The notes below the pieces were generated by a model. It had not been told where the DNA came from and did not search any database. It saw only the letters and a program-made list of their open reading frames with translations. Made by a program: the position numbers and the translations under genes. Shown here one piece after another: positions 34,153 to 44,114 of a DNA stretch of 64,000 bases. The number at the start of each line of letters is the position of its first letter. The stretch's first letter is position 1. Origin of the DNA: Limosilactobacillus reuteri (lineage in GTDB: Bacteria; Bacillota; Bacilli; Lactobacillales; Lactobacillaceae); assembly GCF_034259105.1 (NCBI RefSeq), contig NZ_CP139478.1, positions 513,501 to 577,500 on the forward strand, given 5' to 3'.

Positions 34153-34752
34153 TTAATTGTCATAATTGCCGGTGATTGGGTTCATTTCATGGATTTGGTT
34201 TGTAGCGGGGTCATATTGATAGGTACCAGTAAGATGAGCTACATTTGGATCGCCGCCTTGGTTATTGCGAACTTCAATTTGATAATTATTGTTTTGATTA
34301 TTCTTAGTCATGTAATAATGATTGCCATCTTGTTGAATGCCACTTGTCTTGACAAAACTCGTTAGGACTTGTTGATCATTTTGTGATGAGGAAGTAGTAG
34401 TTGCTGATTGGCTGCTAGGATTACTAGTTACTGATGAACTAGGAGCTTTTACCGTTTGATTAGTTGATTTTGCTGAACTGTTAGTTATTGTGGCCTTTGA
34501 ACTTGCACTTGTTGAGCTTGTATTTATTGAAGAAGTGGACTGTACGCTAGTAGGTGTAGATGTAGAGGGTTGCTCCTTTGCCTTTTTGCTACTAGTGGAG
34601 GAGGCCGCCTTTTTGCTTGTTTGTTGACTTACTTTTGTCGCAGAAGTAGATGTCTTTGTTGGAGCTGCTGCGCTATTGGTACACCCAGCTAGTCCAAGGG
34701 CTGCTAAAATTACTAATGAACTTGCTAAAACTTTATTTGTCATCTTCATCAT
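34153..34752 (-). CDS. Ser/Thr-rich lipoprotein
   Basis: 199 residues. A signal peptide with lipobox LAGC (Cys about 24) predicts lipid attachment on the outer face of the membrane. A long Ser/Thr/Ala-rich linker (about 28-128) acts as spacer, and a small C-terminal domain (about 130-199; NHYYMTKNNQNNNYQIEVRN, then GGDPNVAHLTGTYQYDP) seems folded. ATG 34752 gives the basic n-region KMTNK. Function unknown; nothing in the small domain matches a substrate-binding family I know. Confidence 0.75.
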   Translation of the reverse strand: MMKMTNKVLASSLVILAALGLAGCTNSAAAPTKTSTSATKVSQQTSKKAASSTSSKKAKEQPSTSTPTSVQSTSSINTSSTSASSKATITNSSAKSTNQTVKAPSSSVTSNPSSQSATTTSSSQNDQQVLTSFVKTSGIQQDGNHYYMTKNNQNNNYQIEVRNNQGGDPNVAHLTGTYQYDPATNQIHEMNPITGNYDN

Positions 34753-34945
34753 TTTAATGACCCCCTCAATCTCTCTTATTTTTATAAAATCATTACACCT
34801 ATATTATACCGCCTTTTGAAATTGTTTTGTAACATTTTTGACTTATTTGTCACAATTGATTGATTTTGTTTAATAAATTTTTGGATATTTTTCCTTTGTC
34901 TGATTTACGTTAAAATAAACTCTATTGAGGAAGTGAATTAAAACG

Positions 34946-35959
34946 ATGAATAAATACGATTTAACAATTACTAAATTACACCAAATGGTTAAAGAAGGAG
35001 TTGTTCCAGGAGTTAGCTATTTGATTTTTGACCGTCAACATACAATTAAGGAAGTAACAGGGATGGCTCAAGTGTACCCTGAAACTGAAAGATTAAAACC
35101 CGGCATGCTCTATGATGTTGCTTCATTAACAAAAGTAATAGGAACAGTTCCAGTTATTGCCATGCTTATTCAAAAAGGAGCATTGGCTTTAGATGATCCG
35201 ATAAAGAAGTTTTTGCCAAAATTTAATGATGACCGACCAACTATTCGCAATCTTCTTACCCATACTTCGGGGATTGCTGGTTATATTCCACATCGTAATG
35301 AGTTGGATGCCGTTGAGCTAAAGAAGGCTTTTTTGACGAAAATGAATGTGGAGGATAGTTTGAATCGTCAAATCAAATATGCGGATGTAAACTATTTATA
35401 TTTAGGATGGATTATCGAACGAATTTATAATCAACCAGTTCAAAAGGTTATTGCAGAACAGGTTCTTAAACCATTAAAAATGCCAACTGCGACATTTAGG
35501 CCTCAACCAGCTAACTGTGTCCCAACAGAAGTACAAGAAAAACGGGGCTTAATTAGAGGAGAAACTCACGATCCTAAAGGGTATATTTTGGGAGAAAATT
35601 GTGGATGTGCTGGTCTCTTTGCATCATTAAAAGATTTAGAGATTTTTAGTCATGCGCTTATTGAAAATAATTTAAATGGCCTTCTTACTTCTGAAACAAC
35701 TAAGCTTCTTTTTACAGACCAAACACGAATTTCTGGTCCACATAGTCGTTCGCTGGGCTGGAAATTATTTCATGCTAAAGATGGCCACCTTATGATTAGC
35801 CACACTGGATTTACAGGAACCTGGATGGTGTTAGACCGGCAAAATGACCAAGGTTTTATTGTATTAACCAATCGTGTTCATCCAAGTGCCAAAAATCAAG
35901 AATTTTTAGATGCTCGTGACCAACTTTTGGCAATATATTTAAAAGAAAAAACTTTGTGA
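34946..35959 (+). CDS. Serine hydrolase of the beta-lactamase family
   Basis: 337 residues with the serine beta-lactamase/PBP4* fold. The nucleophile motif SLTK is at 60-63, the tyrosine motif YADVN begins at Y145, and HTGFTG near 283 replaces KTG. There is no signal peptide, so it is probably cytosolic. Members include esterases, D-aminopeptidases and beta-lactam hydrolases; the true substrate cannot be read. ATG 34946 follows GAGGAAGTG. Monocistronic, between the lipoprotein gene and the arginine deiminase genes. Confidence 0.85.
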   Translation: MNKYDLTITKLHQMVKEGVVPGVSYLIFDRQHTIKEVTGMAQVYPETERLKPGMLYDVASLTKVIGTVPVIAMLIQKGALALDDPIKKFLPKFNDDRPTIRNLLTHTSGIAGYIPHRNELDAVELKKAFLTKMNVEDSLNRQIKYADVNYLYLGWIIERIYNQPVQKVIAEQVLKPLKMPTATFRPQPANCVPTEVQEKRGLIRGETHDPKGYILGENCGCAGLFASLKDLEIFSHALIENNLNGLLTSETTKLLFTDQTRISGPHSRSLGWKLFHAKDGHLMISHTGFTGTWMVLDRQNDQGFIVLTNRVHPSAKNQEFLDARDQLLAIYLKEKTL

Positions 35960-36094
35960 AATTTATATGCAATTAATTGAATAACCGCTTTCACAGAATA
36001 TGCGCTTTATGGGTGAAAAATGTATAAAAACTGTTGATAATTTATATTAATAACTTCTTTTTATATAATTCACTAAATATTGATTTGATGGCTT

Positions 36095-36123
36095 TTGACA
36101 ACGTTTACATAAACTAATATGAT
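36095..36123 (+). promoter_or_regulatory. arcA promoter with overlapping cre site
   Basis: TTGACA (36095-36100), 17 bases, TATGAT (36118-36123). TGACAACGTTTACA (36096-36109) is a perfect match to the cre consensus lying on the -35 and spacer, so CcpA would block RNA polymerase. A weaker cre-like half (TAACCGCTTTCA) lies at 35982-35993, and a palindrome TGCAATTAATTGAA (about 35968-35981) is a possible ArgR box. Confidence 0.8.
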
Positions 36124-36165
36124 GTAGTTGTAGTCAAGTGATACTTCAAAAAGGAGTGATATTGT

Positions 36166-37398
36166 ATGCAAAGTCCAATTCACGTTACATCAGAAATTGG
36201 AAAGCTTAAGACAGTTATGTTGCATCGACCAGGTAAGGAAATTGAAAATGTTTATCCTGAAATTCTTCACCGGATGCTCGTAGATGACATTCCATACTTA
36301 CCGATCGCTCAAGAAGAACATGACCTTTTCGCCCAAACATTACGCGATAACGGCGCTGAGGTATTGTATCTTGAAGATTTATTAACAGACGCACTAGCAG
36401 ATGATAATATCAAAGATGAATTCCTTGAAAAGATCATTGCTGAATCTGGTTATGCTGCTGGAGCAATCCATGACGGCTTAAAGGAATTCTTGCTTAGTTT
36501 CAGTACTAAGGACATGGTTAATAAGATTATTGCCGGTGTACGTAAAGATGAGATTAAAACTAAGTATGCTTCTCTTGCAGAATTAGCAGAAGACAAGGAT
36601 TACCCATTCTATATGGATCCAATGCCAAATGCATACTTTACTCGTGACCAACAAGCATGTATCGGGGATGGAATTACCATTAACCATATGACATTTAAGG
36701 CTCGTCAACGTGAATCTCTCTTTACTGAGTACATCATTAAGCATAATAAGCGTTTTGCTGACAAAGGTGTTGAGGTATGGCGGAACCGTTACCCTGAAGG
36801 CCGGATTGAAGGTGGAGACGAATTAGTTCTCAGTGATCATGTATTAGCAATTGGTATTTCTCAACGAACATCTGCTAAGGCTATTACAGAATTAGCTGAA
36901 AGTCTCTTCGAAAAGTCCGATTATGATACAGTAATTGCAATTCATATTCCTCACAATCACGCAATGATGCACCTTGATACTGTATTTACAATGATTAACT
37001 ATGATCAATTTACAGTTCATCCAGCAATTTTACGTGATGGTGGACATGTTGATGCATACATTATGCACCCAGGTAACAATGGTGAAATTTCAATTACTCA
37101 TGAAACAAATTTTAAAGAAATTTTGAAGAAGGCACTTGATAAGCCGGAAATTGATTTGATTCCTACTGGTGGTGGCGATCCAATTATTGCTCCACGTGAA
37201 CAGTGGAATGACGGTTCTAACACGCTAGCAATTGCCCCTGGTGTAGTTGTAACTTACGATCGGAACTATGTCTCAAACGATTTGCTGCGTAAACATGGTA
37301 TTCTCGTTCACGAGGTCCGTTCAAGCGAACTATCACGGGGTCGTGGTGGTCCACGGTGCATGTCATGTCCAATTGTTCGTGAAGATCTCAAGAAATAA
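36166..37398 (+). CDS. arcA: Arginine deiminase
   Basis: 410 residues; hydrolyses arginine to citrulline and ammonia in the cytosol, the first step of the pathway. Motifs: [12 protein letters not shown] near the start, FTRDQ, EGGDE, the [10 protein letters not shown] region and GGPRCMSCP with catalytic Cys 398. Ribosome site AAAAAGGAGTG. The promoter overlaps a perfect cre site. It is followed by argR and arcD; arcB and arcC lie 27 kb upstream, so the pathway is split into two loci. The ammonia produced raises pH and helps acid survival. Confidence 0.97.
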   Translation: MQSPIHVTSEIGKLKTVMLHRPGKEIENVYPEILHRMLVDDIPYLPIAQEEHDLFAQTLRDNGAEVLYLEDLLTDALADDNIKDEFLEKIIAESGYAAGAIHDGLKEFLLSFSTKDMVNKIIAGVRKDEIKTKYASLAELAEDKDYPFYMDPMPNAYFTRDQQACIGDGITINHMTFKARQRESLFTEYIIKHNKRFADKGVEVWRNRYPEGRIEGGDELVLSDHVLAIGISQRTSAKAITELAESLFEKSDYDTVIAIHIPHNHAMMHLDTVFTMINYDQFTVHPAILRDGGHVDAYIMHPGNNGEISITHETNFKEILKKALDKPEIDLIPTGGGDPIIAPREQWNDGSNTLAIAPGVVVTYDRNYVSNDLLRKHGILVHEVRSSELSRGRGGPRCMSCPIVREDLKK

Positions 37399-37408
37399 AT
37401 AAGATAGT

Positions 37409-37464
37409 AAAAGCAGCAAATTTATCTGAGTAATCTAGAAAGGGTATAATTTTGCTGCTTTTTC
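37409..37464 (+). terminator. arcA terminator
   Basis: AAAGCAGCAAA/TTTGCTGCTTT stem with a long loop, then T5. It partly separates arcA from argR. Confidence 0.8.
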
Positions 37465-37508
37465 TTGTATCATTTTAGTGTAATCAACATGATAAGAAGG
37501 GAACACGA

Positions 37509-37970
37509 ATGGATCGAAAGGCAAGAAGAAAATATATTGAACAAGTGGTTAATGATCGTAAAATTGAAACGCAAGAAGAATTGCTTAAGTTGTTAACTGA
37601 GGCGGGTTTTGAGACGACACAAGCAACAATTTCAAGAGATATTCATGCGTTGAATATCGTTAAAGCAAATGATGGCGATGGTCATACCCATTATGTTCAA
37701 CTTCATGTGACACCCGAATATAATTTTGAACGATTATATCAAGGAATTCATGATAATGTGCGGACAATTGAAACTGTTCAATTTATGAACGTGATCAAAA
37801 CTGCACTAAATTCTAGTTATGCGACGATTTTGGCTGGAATGTTTGATGAACTTGATATTCCGGAAGTTGTGGGTACACTTGCTGGAAACGACACCTTGAT
37901 TATCATTAGTAAAGATAATGATGATGCTAAAATGGTTTATGATTTAATCATTCAACACATGCATTCATAA
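37509..37970 (+). CDS. argR: ArgR-family arginine repressor
   Basis: 153 residues. The N-terminal winged helix (1-70; RKARRKYIEQVVNDRKIETQ, TTQATISRDIHALNIVK) binds DNA; the C-terminal domain (80-153; AGMFDELDIPEVVGTLAGND, TLIIISKDN) makes hexamers and binds arginine, with the ArgR GT-AG-D-T pattern intact. Its place between arcA and arcD suggests local control of the arginine deiminase genes. Ribosome site AAGAAGGGAAC. It may repress or activate depending on arginine; lactobacilli often have two ArgR proteins. Confidence 0.92.
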   Translation: MDRKARRKYIEQVVNDRKIETQEELLKLLTEAGFETTQATISRDIHALNIVKANDGDGHTHYVQLHVTPEYNFERLYQGIHDNVRTIETVQFMNVIKTALNSSYATILAGMFDELDIPEVVGTLAGNDTLIIISKDNDDAKMVYDLIIQHMHS

Positions 37971-37990
37971 ACTGCATAGGAGGGATATTT

Positions 37991-39412
37991 ATGGATGAAC
38001 AAAAGAAAGGTATCGGTAGAGGCGAATTGATCGCTTTAATTGTAAGTTCATGTATCGGTACTGGAATATTTGGTATTACTAGTGATGTAGCGGCGGCGGC
38101 AGCGCCAGGTCCTGCACTATTGGCCTGGATCTTTGTTGGAATTGGCTTTTTAATGCTGGTTCTCTCGCTAAACAATTTATCTGAAAAGCGACCAGATCTT
38201 ACTTCAGGGATTTTCTCATATGCTGGTGCCGGTTTCGGGCCATTAGGTGAATTTATTTCTGGATGGTCTTACTGGTTATCCGCATGGCTTGGAAACATTG
38301 CTTTTGCCACCATGTTGATGAGCTCAATCGGAACGTTCTTTCCAACATTTAAAGGTGGTCAAAATTTACCATCGATTATTATTGCCATCATCTTCTGTTG
38401 GCTATTGACAATCTTAGTTAACAATGGTGTTGAAAGTGCTTCTTTTGTTAACATGATTGGAACAATCTGCAAGGTCTTACCATTAGTTATCTTTATTATT
38501 ATGATGGTTGTTTGCTTCAAGGCCGGAATGTTTACAGCAGATTTCTGGGGACGAGTTGCTAATAATGCTTCTCGCGGTACCGCAACTGGTTCTGTCTGGG
38601 AACAAATGAAAGGTACCCTAATGACATTAATTTGGGTATTTATCGGTGTTGAAGGTGCTTCTGTTATGGCAAGTCGGGCTAAGTCGCTTACAGCCGCTCG
38701 TGAAGCTTCTCTTATTAGTTTTGGCCTCTTAGTGGTTATCTATGTATTAATTTCAATTTTGCCTTATGGTGCATTAACTCGGGCAGAATTAGCTGGAATG
38801 GGTCAACCAGCTATCGGTCATGTTCTTCAAGCAACAGTTGGTAGTTGGGGTTCAATTTTGATTAATGTTGGTTTGATTATTTCAACAATTGTTTCCTGGC
38901 TTTCTTGGACAATGCTTCCAGCTGAAACAACAATGTTAGTTGCTGATGATAAGGCAATGCCAAAAATCTGGGGAAAGGTTAATGCTAAAAAAGCACCAAC
39001 TGCTTCCTTGATGATAACAGCGGTATTGCAAACAATCTTCTTGTTCTCATTACTTTTCACTGATAAAGCCTATGAATTCGCATATTCCTTATGTAGTGCA
39101 GCAATTTTATTCTCATACTTATTTGTTGGACTTTACCAAATGAAATACAGTTCTGCACACCAAGAATGGGGACAATTTACAATTGGTTTGCTCTCTGCTG
39201 CATTCATGTTCGCATGTATGTTCCTTGCTGGATGGCAAGAAGTATTACTAGTTTCAATTAGTTTTATTCCTGGATTTTACATTTACTACTTAGCATGTAA
39301 AGAAAATGATCGTAAAGTTACAACTGCTGAAAAGTGGACAATGGCGTTGATCTTAATCTTAAGTATCGTTGCAATTTGGCTTGTTGCTAATGGAACTATT
39401 GCTATTGGCTAG
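37991..39412 (+). CDS. arcD: Arginine/ornithine antiporter
   Basis: 473 residues, about 12-13 membrane helices, APC superfamily. The first helix carries the conserved SSCIGTGIFGITSDVAAAA. It exchanges outside arginine for inside ornithine, needing no energy, and completes the pathway encoded by arcA, arcB and arcC. ATG 37991 follows GGAGGGATATTT, 20 bases after argR, so the two are probably co-transcribed. Substrate is inferred from context and family. Confidence 0.9.
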   Translation: MDEQKKGIGRGELIALIVSSCIGTGIFGITSDVAAAAAPGPALLAWIFVGIGFLMLVLSLNNLSEKRPDLTSGIFSYAGAGFGPLGEFISGWSYWLSAWLGNIAFATMLMSSIGTFFPTFKGGQNLPSIIIAIIFCWLLTILVNNGVESASFVNMIGTICKVLPLVIFIIMMVVCFKAGMFTADFWGRVANNASRGTATGSVWEQMKGTLMTLIWVFIGVEGASVMASRAKSLTAAREASLISFGLLVVIYVLISILPYGALTRAELAGMGQPAIGHVLQATVGSWGSILINVGLIISTIVSWLSWTMLPAETTMLVADDKAMPKIWGKVNAKKAPTASLMITAVLQTIFLFSLLFTDKAYEFAYSLCSAAILFSYLFVGLYQMKYSSAHQEWGQFTIGLLSAAFMFACMFLAGWQEVLLVSISFIPGFYIYYLACKENDRKVTTAEKWTMALILILSIVAIWLVANGTIAIG

Positions 39413-39469
39413 GTAAATAATGTATAATTATTCCACGTTTTAAGAATATTTATAAGTGAGGTGATTAAG

Positions 39470-40867
39470 GTGAAGGAAAAGAAATTAAATCTCTTCCTCT
39501 TAATCACCTTAATTGTAGGAACGATTATTGGTGGTGGGATTTTTAATAGTCCGACCGATTTAATTTTGAAAGCAAATCCAATGGCCGCATTAATTGCCTG
39601 GCTAATTGGTGGCTTCGGAATTTTGATGTTAGTATTAGTCTTTTATAAGCTTTCTGTTATTAAGCCGGAGATGAACGGTGGAATTTATACTTATGCAAAG
39701 GAAGGCTTTGGCAACTATATTGGTTTTAATTCCTTTTGGGGATATTGGATGGGAGCAGTCTTTGGCAACATTGCCTTTATCTCGCTTTTCTTTAAGACCT
39801 TAAATAGTATGCTCGGGACGCATCAACTTTCGCCGTTAATGTGTTTTATCGGAGGTTCGATTATTCTGTGGGGATACACTGCGATTACATGGTTTGGTGT
39901 TCGTGAGGCAAGTATCCTTAATGCCGTCATTACGATTATTAAGATCTTACCGCTTTTATTAGTTGTTATTGTTGGTGTCTTTGCATTCCAGCCGCATATT
40001 TTTAATGTTCCTGATTGGACAAGCATTCTTGCCGTTAATCAAACGCATGTCCCATTTAAGGACCAGATTAGTGGTGCGATGAGTACTATTGTGTGGTGCT
40101 TTGTTGGGATTGAAGCAGCTGTTTCAATGTCACGTCGGGCAAAACAGCCACGTGATGTGGGATTAGCAACGATTATTAGCTTTGTAATTGTATTGGTCCT
40201 CTATATTTCAATCTCTATTATTCCAATGGGGATTCTACCTGCTAAAGAACTTAGCCAGACTTCAGTTCCACTGGCAGCAGCGCTTAGTCATACAGCATTA
40301 GGAATAGTGGGAAGCCTTATTATTAAAATTGGCTTACTGATTTCTCTATTAGGGGCATTATTGAGTTGGTTTATGATTGGACCAGAAATTGCATACGTAA
40401 CCAGCTATGATCGGGATATGCCGCGAGCATTTAAACTTGTTAACCGCCATGGTGTTCCTGGTTTTGCATTAATTGTATATACAATTATTATGCAAGTATG
40501 TTTACTCGTTTTACTGCTTCCGCAACTTCAAATGGCCTACACAATTGCCTATACTTTGGCTGCGACAATGACACTAGTTGCTTATTTGCTTTCTGCGTTA
40601 TATGGGTTGAAGTTAGCAATTAGCGAAAAAATGAGCCTTGGCTTTAAGATTATTGCCACGTTAGCTTCCATTTATTCCGTCTATATGTTAGTTGCTTCGG
40701 GACTTGAATATGTATTTGCAAGTGCGATTATTTTTGCCCTAGGAATACCGTTATTTGCCGGGGCTCCTAATAAGATGAGCAAGAAAGAAAAGTGGTTGGC
40801 AACAATTATCGCCTTAGCAGCTGTGATTGCGCTTATGCTGATTATTACTGGAAAGATTAATTTTTAA
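39470..40867 (+). CDS. Second APC amino acid antiporter (arginine/ornithine type)
   Basis: 465 residues from GTG 39470; an in-frame GTG at 39461 lies inside the ribosome site GTGAGGTG. About 12 helices, starting LIVGTIIGGGIFNSPTDL, close to ArcD in plan and in the same order of loops. It follows arcD by 57 bases and may handle another basic amino acid (lysine, ornithine, agmatine) or be a second arginine/ornithine exchanger. The difference in substrate cannot be read from sequence. Confidence 0.85.
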   Translation: MKEKKLNLFLLITLIVGTIIGGGIFNSPTDLILKANPMAALIAWLIGGFGILMLVLVFYKLSVIKPEMNGGIYTYAKEGFGNYIGFNSFWGYWMGAVFGNIAFISLFFKTLNSMLGTHQLSPLMCFIGGSIILWGYTAITWFGVREASILNAVITIIKILPLLLVVIVGVFAFQPHIFNVPDWTSILAVNQTHVPFKDQISGAMSTIVWCFVGIEAAVSMSRRAKQPRDVGLATIISFVIVLVLYISISIIPMGILPAKELSQTSVPLAAALSHTALGIVGSLIIKIGLLISLLGALLSWFMIGPEIAYVTSYDRDMPRAFKLVNRHGVPGFALIVYTIIMQVCLLVLLLPQLQMAYTIAYTLAATMTLVAYLLSALYGLKLAISEKMSLGFKIIATLASIYSVYMLVASGLEYVFASAIIFALGIPLFAGAPNKMSKKEKWLATIIALAAVIALMLIITGKINF

Positions 40868-40872
40868 AATAT

Positions 40873-40926
40873 AAAAGGGATGAGGTTAGAAGGAATTTTT
40901 ATTTTCCTTCAATCTCATCCCTTTTT
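40873..40926. terminator. Terminator of the arginine locus
   Basis: AAAGGGATGAG and AGAAGGAA pair with their complements and are followed by T5. Shared with the convergent small gene. Confidence 0.85.
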
Positions 40927-40931
40927 GTATT

Positions 40932-41234
40932 CTAATCTTCGCTAGTCATCTTACTTTTCATGTTATCCATTCGCCAGACGACATAGGTTTCAATCAATGT
41001 GATTAGGCTTACCCATAAAATCGTGAAATTCGATGAAGTAAGAAATAGTAAGATGATTAGGATCCAAGATATCCAGTTCCAACGACGCTCCAGACGGATA
41101 ACTTTGGCAAAGCGTGGTGGGATTCTAGTTGGATTTTGGATGGCTAGTGCTTGTAGTTGGGAGAAAAGACGGACTTCCCAAAAACTTTCCAGTAAAAAAA
41201 TAATGGTAAATACAAATGTTATGGTTTGATTCAC
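40932..41234 (-). CDS. Small membrane protein, unknown
   Basis: 100 residues with a first helix at about 4-20, a basic amphipathic loop (PTRIPPRFAKVIRLERRW), and two further helices (about 52-66 and 70-86). No family recognised. It starts 15 bases after gatD on the same strand, so it may belong to the murT-gatD operon. ATG 41234 follows AAGGTGAC. Confidence 0.6.
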   Translation of the reverse strand: MNQTITFVFTIIFLLESFWEVRLFSQLQALAIQNPTRIPPRFAKVIRLERRWNWISWILIILLFLTSSNFTILWVSLITLIETYVVWRMDNMKSKMTSED

Positions 41235-41249
41235 TGTTTGTCACCTTAA

Positions 41250-41957
41250 TTAAAATGTGGGTTTAATTTTTAGGGCTTTTTGACTGTTTAAGTCGGCATC
41301 GGGGTATTTATGCTCAAGAGCTGCTAAAAGAATCTTTTTAGCAATCTCACCATTTCTTGTAAGAATGGGACCGTGGAAATAAGAGCAATAAGTATTTTTA
41401 TAGATTGCTCCCTCGGTATGATCTTCACCGTTATTTCCATTACCAGAAATTACTTTACCAAGCGGACGCTCATCTTTCCCTAAGAATGTGCGACCGTTGT
41501 GATTTTCAAAACCATGGTACTCTTGATTGCTTTCTTCATTTTTGATGGTAATATCTCCAATGAACCGATGATTATCTTGACTTAAAGTATAGTGATCAAG
41601 GATACCTAGTCCCGGAATCTTTTCGCCATCAGCACCGATATAATAGTGGCCGAGAAGTTGATAACCTCCACAAATAGCAAGCAGCGGCTTTCCGTCATTA
41701 ATAAACTTGTCAATCCCCGCTTTTTTGTTTGGAAGATCTTTGGAAACGACAAGTTGTTCGTAATCTTGACCACCTCCAAAAAGAGCTAAGTCAAAATCTT
41801 GCGGATTAAAGTCGTTGTCGATACTAATGACTTTGACATCAATATCGGCATCCATCTGCTTAGCGTAGTATTGAAGGGCAATAATATTACCGACATCACT
41901 GTAAGTATTTAATAAATCGCCGTAGAGGTGGGCGAGGTGTAAGTGATATTTTGCCAT
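41250..41957 (-). CDS. gatD: Lipid II isoglutaminyl synthase, glutaminase subunit
   Basis: 235 residues, class I glutamine amidotransferase of the CobB/CobQ kind. Nucleophile Cys 96 (AICGGYQLLG) and His 195 (YFHGPIL) are present. It frees ammonia from glutamine and passes it to MurT, which amidates D-Glu of the stem peptide of lipid II, needed for peptidoglycan cross-linking. The gene overlaps murT by one base, as in other Firmicutes. Cytoplasmic, acting at the inner membrane face. Confidence 0.95.
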   Translation of the reverse strand: MAKYHLHLAHLYGDLLNTYSDVGNIIALQYYAKQMDADIDVKVISIDNDFNPQDFDLALFGGGQDYEQLVVSKDLPNKKAGIDKFINDGKPLLAICGGYQLLGHYYIGADGEKIPGLGILDHYTLSQDNHRFIGDITIKNEESNQEYHGFENHNGRTFLGKDERPLGKVISGNGNNGEDHTEGAIYKNTYCSYFHGPILTRNGEIAKKILLAALEHKYPDADLNSQKALKIKPTF

Positions 41958-43294
41958 TAGTCCATTCCTCCTTTAATATAGCCTTTTTCTGCTAGTTGTT
42001 TCCGCAATTGTAGAACGGCTGTATAGGTTGCTAGAATATAGACATGTTCAGTCGGCATTTCCTTGATCTTATCAATTACCTGGGTAAGGTCTGGTTCATG
42101 CCACATATCTTTTACTCCAGCCATTGTTAATCTGGTGGTAATATCTTTATAGCGTTCTCCCCCCGTCATGTATTGCGGAATTTGATGTTGGGTAAGTTTT
42201 TCAAAGTCACCGTCCCAGATCCAGCTAGTGTCAATTCCATCAGCGTAGTTAGCGTTTAGCAAGAAAGCAAAACTAAATGGCTTGTCATCCGTCTCAATCA
42301 TATCTAAAACCTGATTAAGGCCAACTGGATTTTTAACTAAGATCAAAGTAACCTGTTTTCCGTCGATATTAATAACTTCTTGGCGACCAAATACTCGTTC
42401 ATCTGATTCAAAAGCATCTTTAATTTGTGCTTGGCTCACTCCGAGAAAACGGCCAAGAGAGTAAGCAGCAAGAGCATTATAGATGTTATATAAACCACCA
42501 ATTCCGATGGTGTATTTTTGCCCATCAATTTCAAAAGTTGAATGCGTTGGAGTAAGCTTATCAATTTTGGTAACAGCGTACGTTAATTCTGGTCGATGGA
42601 AACCACAATTTGGACAGAAGTAGTTTCCTAAACCTGCATAAGTCCGCATTCGATACTTTAGAATGTGTTGACATTTAGGACAGAGGAGACCATCAGTATT
42701 AGCTGGGGCGTTAAAGGGTTCTTTTTCTTCGTGGTTGAAGCCATAATAGATGATTGGATTAGGCAAGTCCCTGCTGTTAAAGAGTTGCTCATCCCCATTA
42801 GCAATGATGGTTGCTTTTGGTGCTAATTTAACCCCCTTTAAGATCTTGTTATAAGTGGTGTAAATTTCACCATAACGATCCATTTGATCACGGAAAATGT
42901 TGGTGAAGACAAAGGCAATTGGGGTGATGTATTTACATACTTTAACTACATTTGCTTCATCGACTTCGAGGACGGCCAGCCCTTTTTTCTTTGGACGGGG
43001 AGCCGTAATAAAGGTGGTTACGATTCCTTGCTCCATGTTGGAACCAGTCGGATTAGTAAGAACCTGGTCATACTTTTCTCGTAAAACTCGTACGCTTAAT
43101 GCGGTGGTTAATGTTTTTCCATTGGTCCCTGTTACAATAACAAGGTCGTACTTTTTGCTAAAGGCTTGGAGAATATTTGGATCAAGCTTTAAGGTTAATT
43201 TTCCTGGAAGGGAACTTCCTCCGTTCATAAAAGTATGGAGGAACCAATAGCTTGACCGCCCGGCAAATTCAGCAAATGAACTTCGAACTGTCAT
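41957..43294 (-). CDS. murT: Lipid II isoglutaminyl synthase, Mur-ligase-like subunit
   Basis: 445 residues. ATP site GTNGKT (56-61) in a Mur-ligase central domain; a zinc ribbon insert with C205, C208, C227 and C230, typical of MurT; and a C-terminal DUF1727 domain (about 330-435). It activates the D-Glu carboxylate with ATP and uses ammonia from GatD. Likely essential. ATG 43294 follows CGAAAGGAATAC. It is divergent from tdk. Confidence 0.95.
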   Translation of the reverse strand: MTVRSSFAEFAGRSSYWFLHTFMNGGSSLPGKLTLKLDPNILQAFSKKYDLVIVTGTNGKTLTTALSVRVLREKYDQVLTNPTGSNMEQGIVTTFITAPRPKKKGLAVLEVDEANVVKVCKYITPIAFVFTNIFRDQMDRYGEIYTTYNKILKGVKLAPKATIIANGDEQLFNSRDLPNPIIYYGFNHEEKEPFNAPANTDGLLCPKCQHILKYRMRTYAGLGNYFCPNCGFHRPELTYAVTKIDKLTPTHSTFEIDGQKYTIGIGGLYNIYNALAAYSLGRFLGVSQAQIKDAFESDERVFGRQEVINIDGKQVTLILVKNPVGLNQVLDMIETDDKPFSFAFLLNANYADGIDTSWIWDGDFEKLTQHQIPQYMTGGERYKDITTRLTMAGVKDMWHEPDLTQVIDKIKEMPTEHVYILATYTAVLQLRKQLAEKGYIKGGMD

Positions 43295-43523
43295 GAATAT
43301 ATGTATTCCTTTCGTGTCAATTGTAAGTGATACAATAGTGATGATTAAAATTACCGTTTAATTCTAAACTTTACGATAACAAAAAGAAAGTTATTAAACT
43401 GAAATTATTATAAGATTAAAGTTATTCAATGTAAAAAACTCTTTCCTAATGTGGAAGTATTTAAATGACACAAATTTTTGGATATAATGAAGAGTACTAT
43501 GCAAACAAAAAGGGGCAATTGTA

Positions 43524-44099
43524 GTGGCACAACTATTCTTTAAATATGGCGCGATGAATTCTGGTAAGTCAATCGATATTTTGAAGGTTGCTCATAACTA
43601 TGAAGAACAAGGGAAGCCGGTTGTCTTAATGACGAGCGGCGTTGATGACCGTTCTGGTCGAGGGATCATTGCTAGTCGAATTGGCTTAGAGCGTAAGGTA
43701 AAACCAATTATGGATGACACCAATATTTACGATTACGTTAATAAGATGGACCGTAAGATATATTGTGTATTGATCGATGAAGCACAGTTTTTAAAGAAAG
43801 AGCATGTCTTACAATTAATCAAAATTGTTGATGAGCTAAATATTCCGGTAATGGCTTTTGGACTAAAGAATGACTTTCGAAATGAATTATTTGAGGGTTC
43901 AAAATATTTACTGATTTATGCTGACAAAATTGAAGAGATGAAAACAATTTGTTGGTTCTGTCCTCACAAAGCTACGATGAATTTACGGATTCATAATGGT
44001 AAGCCAGTATATGAGGGAGAACAAGTCCAGATAGGGGGAAATGAATCATATTACCCAGTATGCCGGAAGCACTATTTTCATCCCCAATTAAAACAATAG
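43524..44099 (+). CDS. tdk: Thymidine kinase
   Basis: 191 residues, cytosolic salvage enzyme phosphorylating thymidine. P-loop GAMNSGKS (about 8-15), DEAQF (about 89-93), and a structural zinc site with CWFC and, near the end, CRKH. GTG start at 43524 after AAAAAGGGGC. First gene of the tdk-prfA-prmC-sua5 cluster found in many Firmicutes. Confidence 0.96.
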   Translation: MAQLFFKYGAMNSGKSIDILKVAHNYEEQGKPVVLMTSGVDDRSGRGIIASRIGLERKVKPIMDDTNIYDYVNKMDRKIYCVLIDEAQFLKKEHVLQLIKIVDELNIPVMAFGLKNDFRNELFEGSKYLLIYADKIEEMKTICWFCPHKATMNLRIHNGKPVYEGEQVQIGGNESYYPVCRKHYFHPQLKQ

Positions 44100-44114
44100 G
44101 AGGAATAACCAAGA

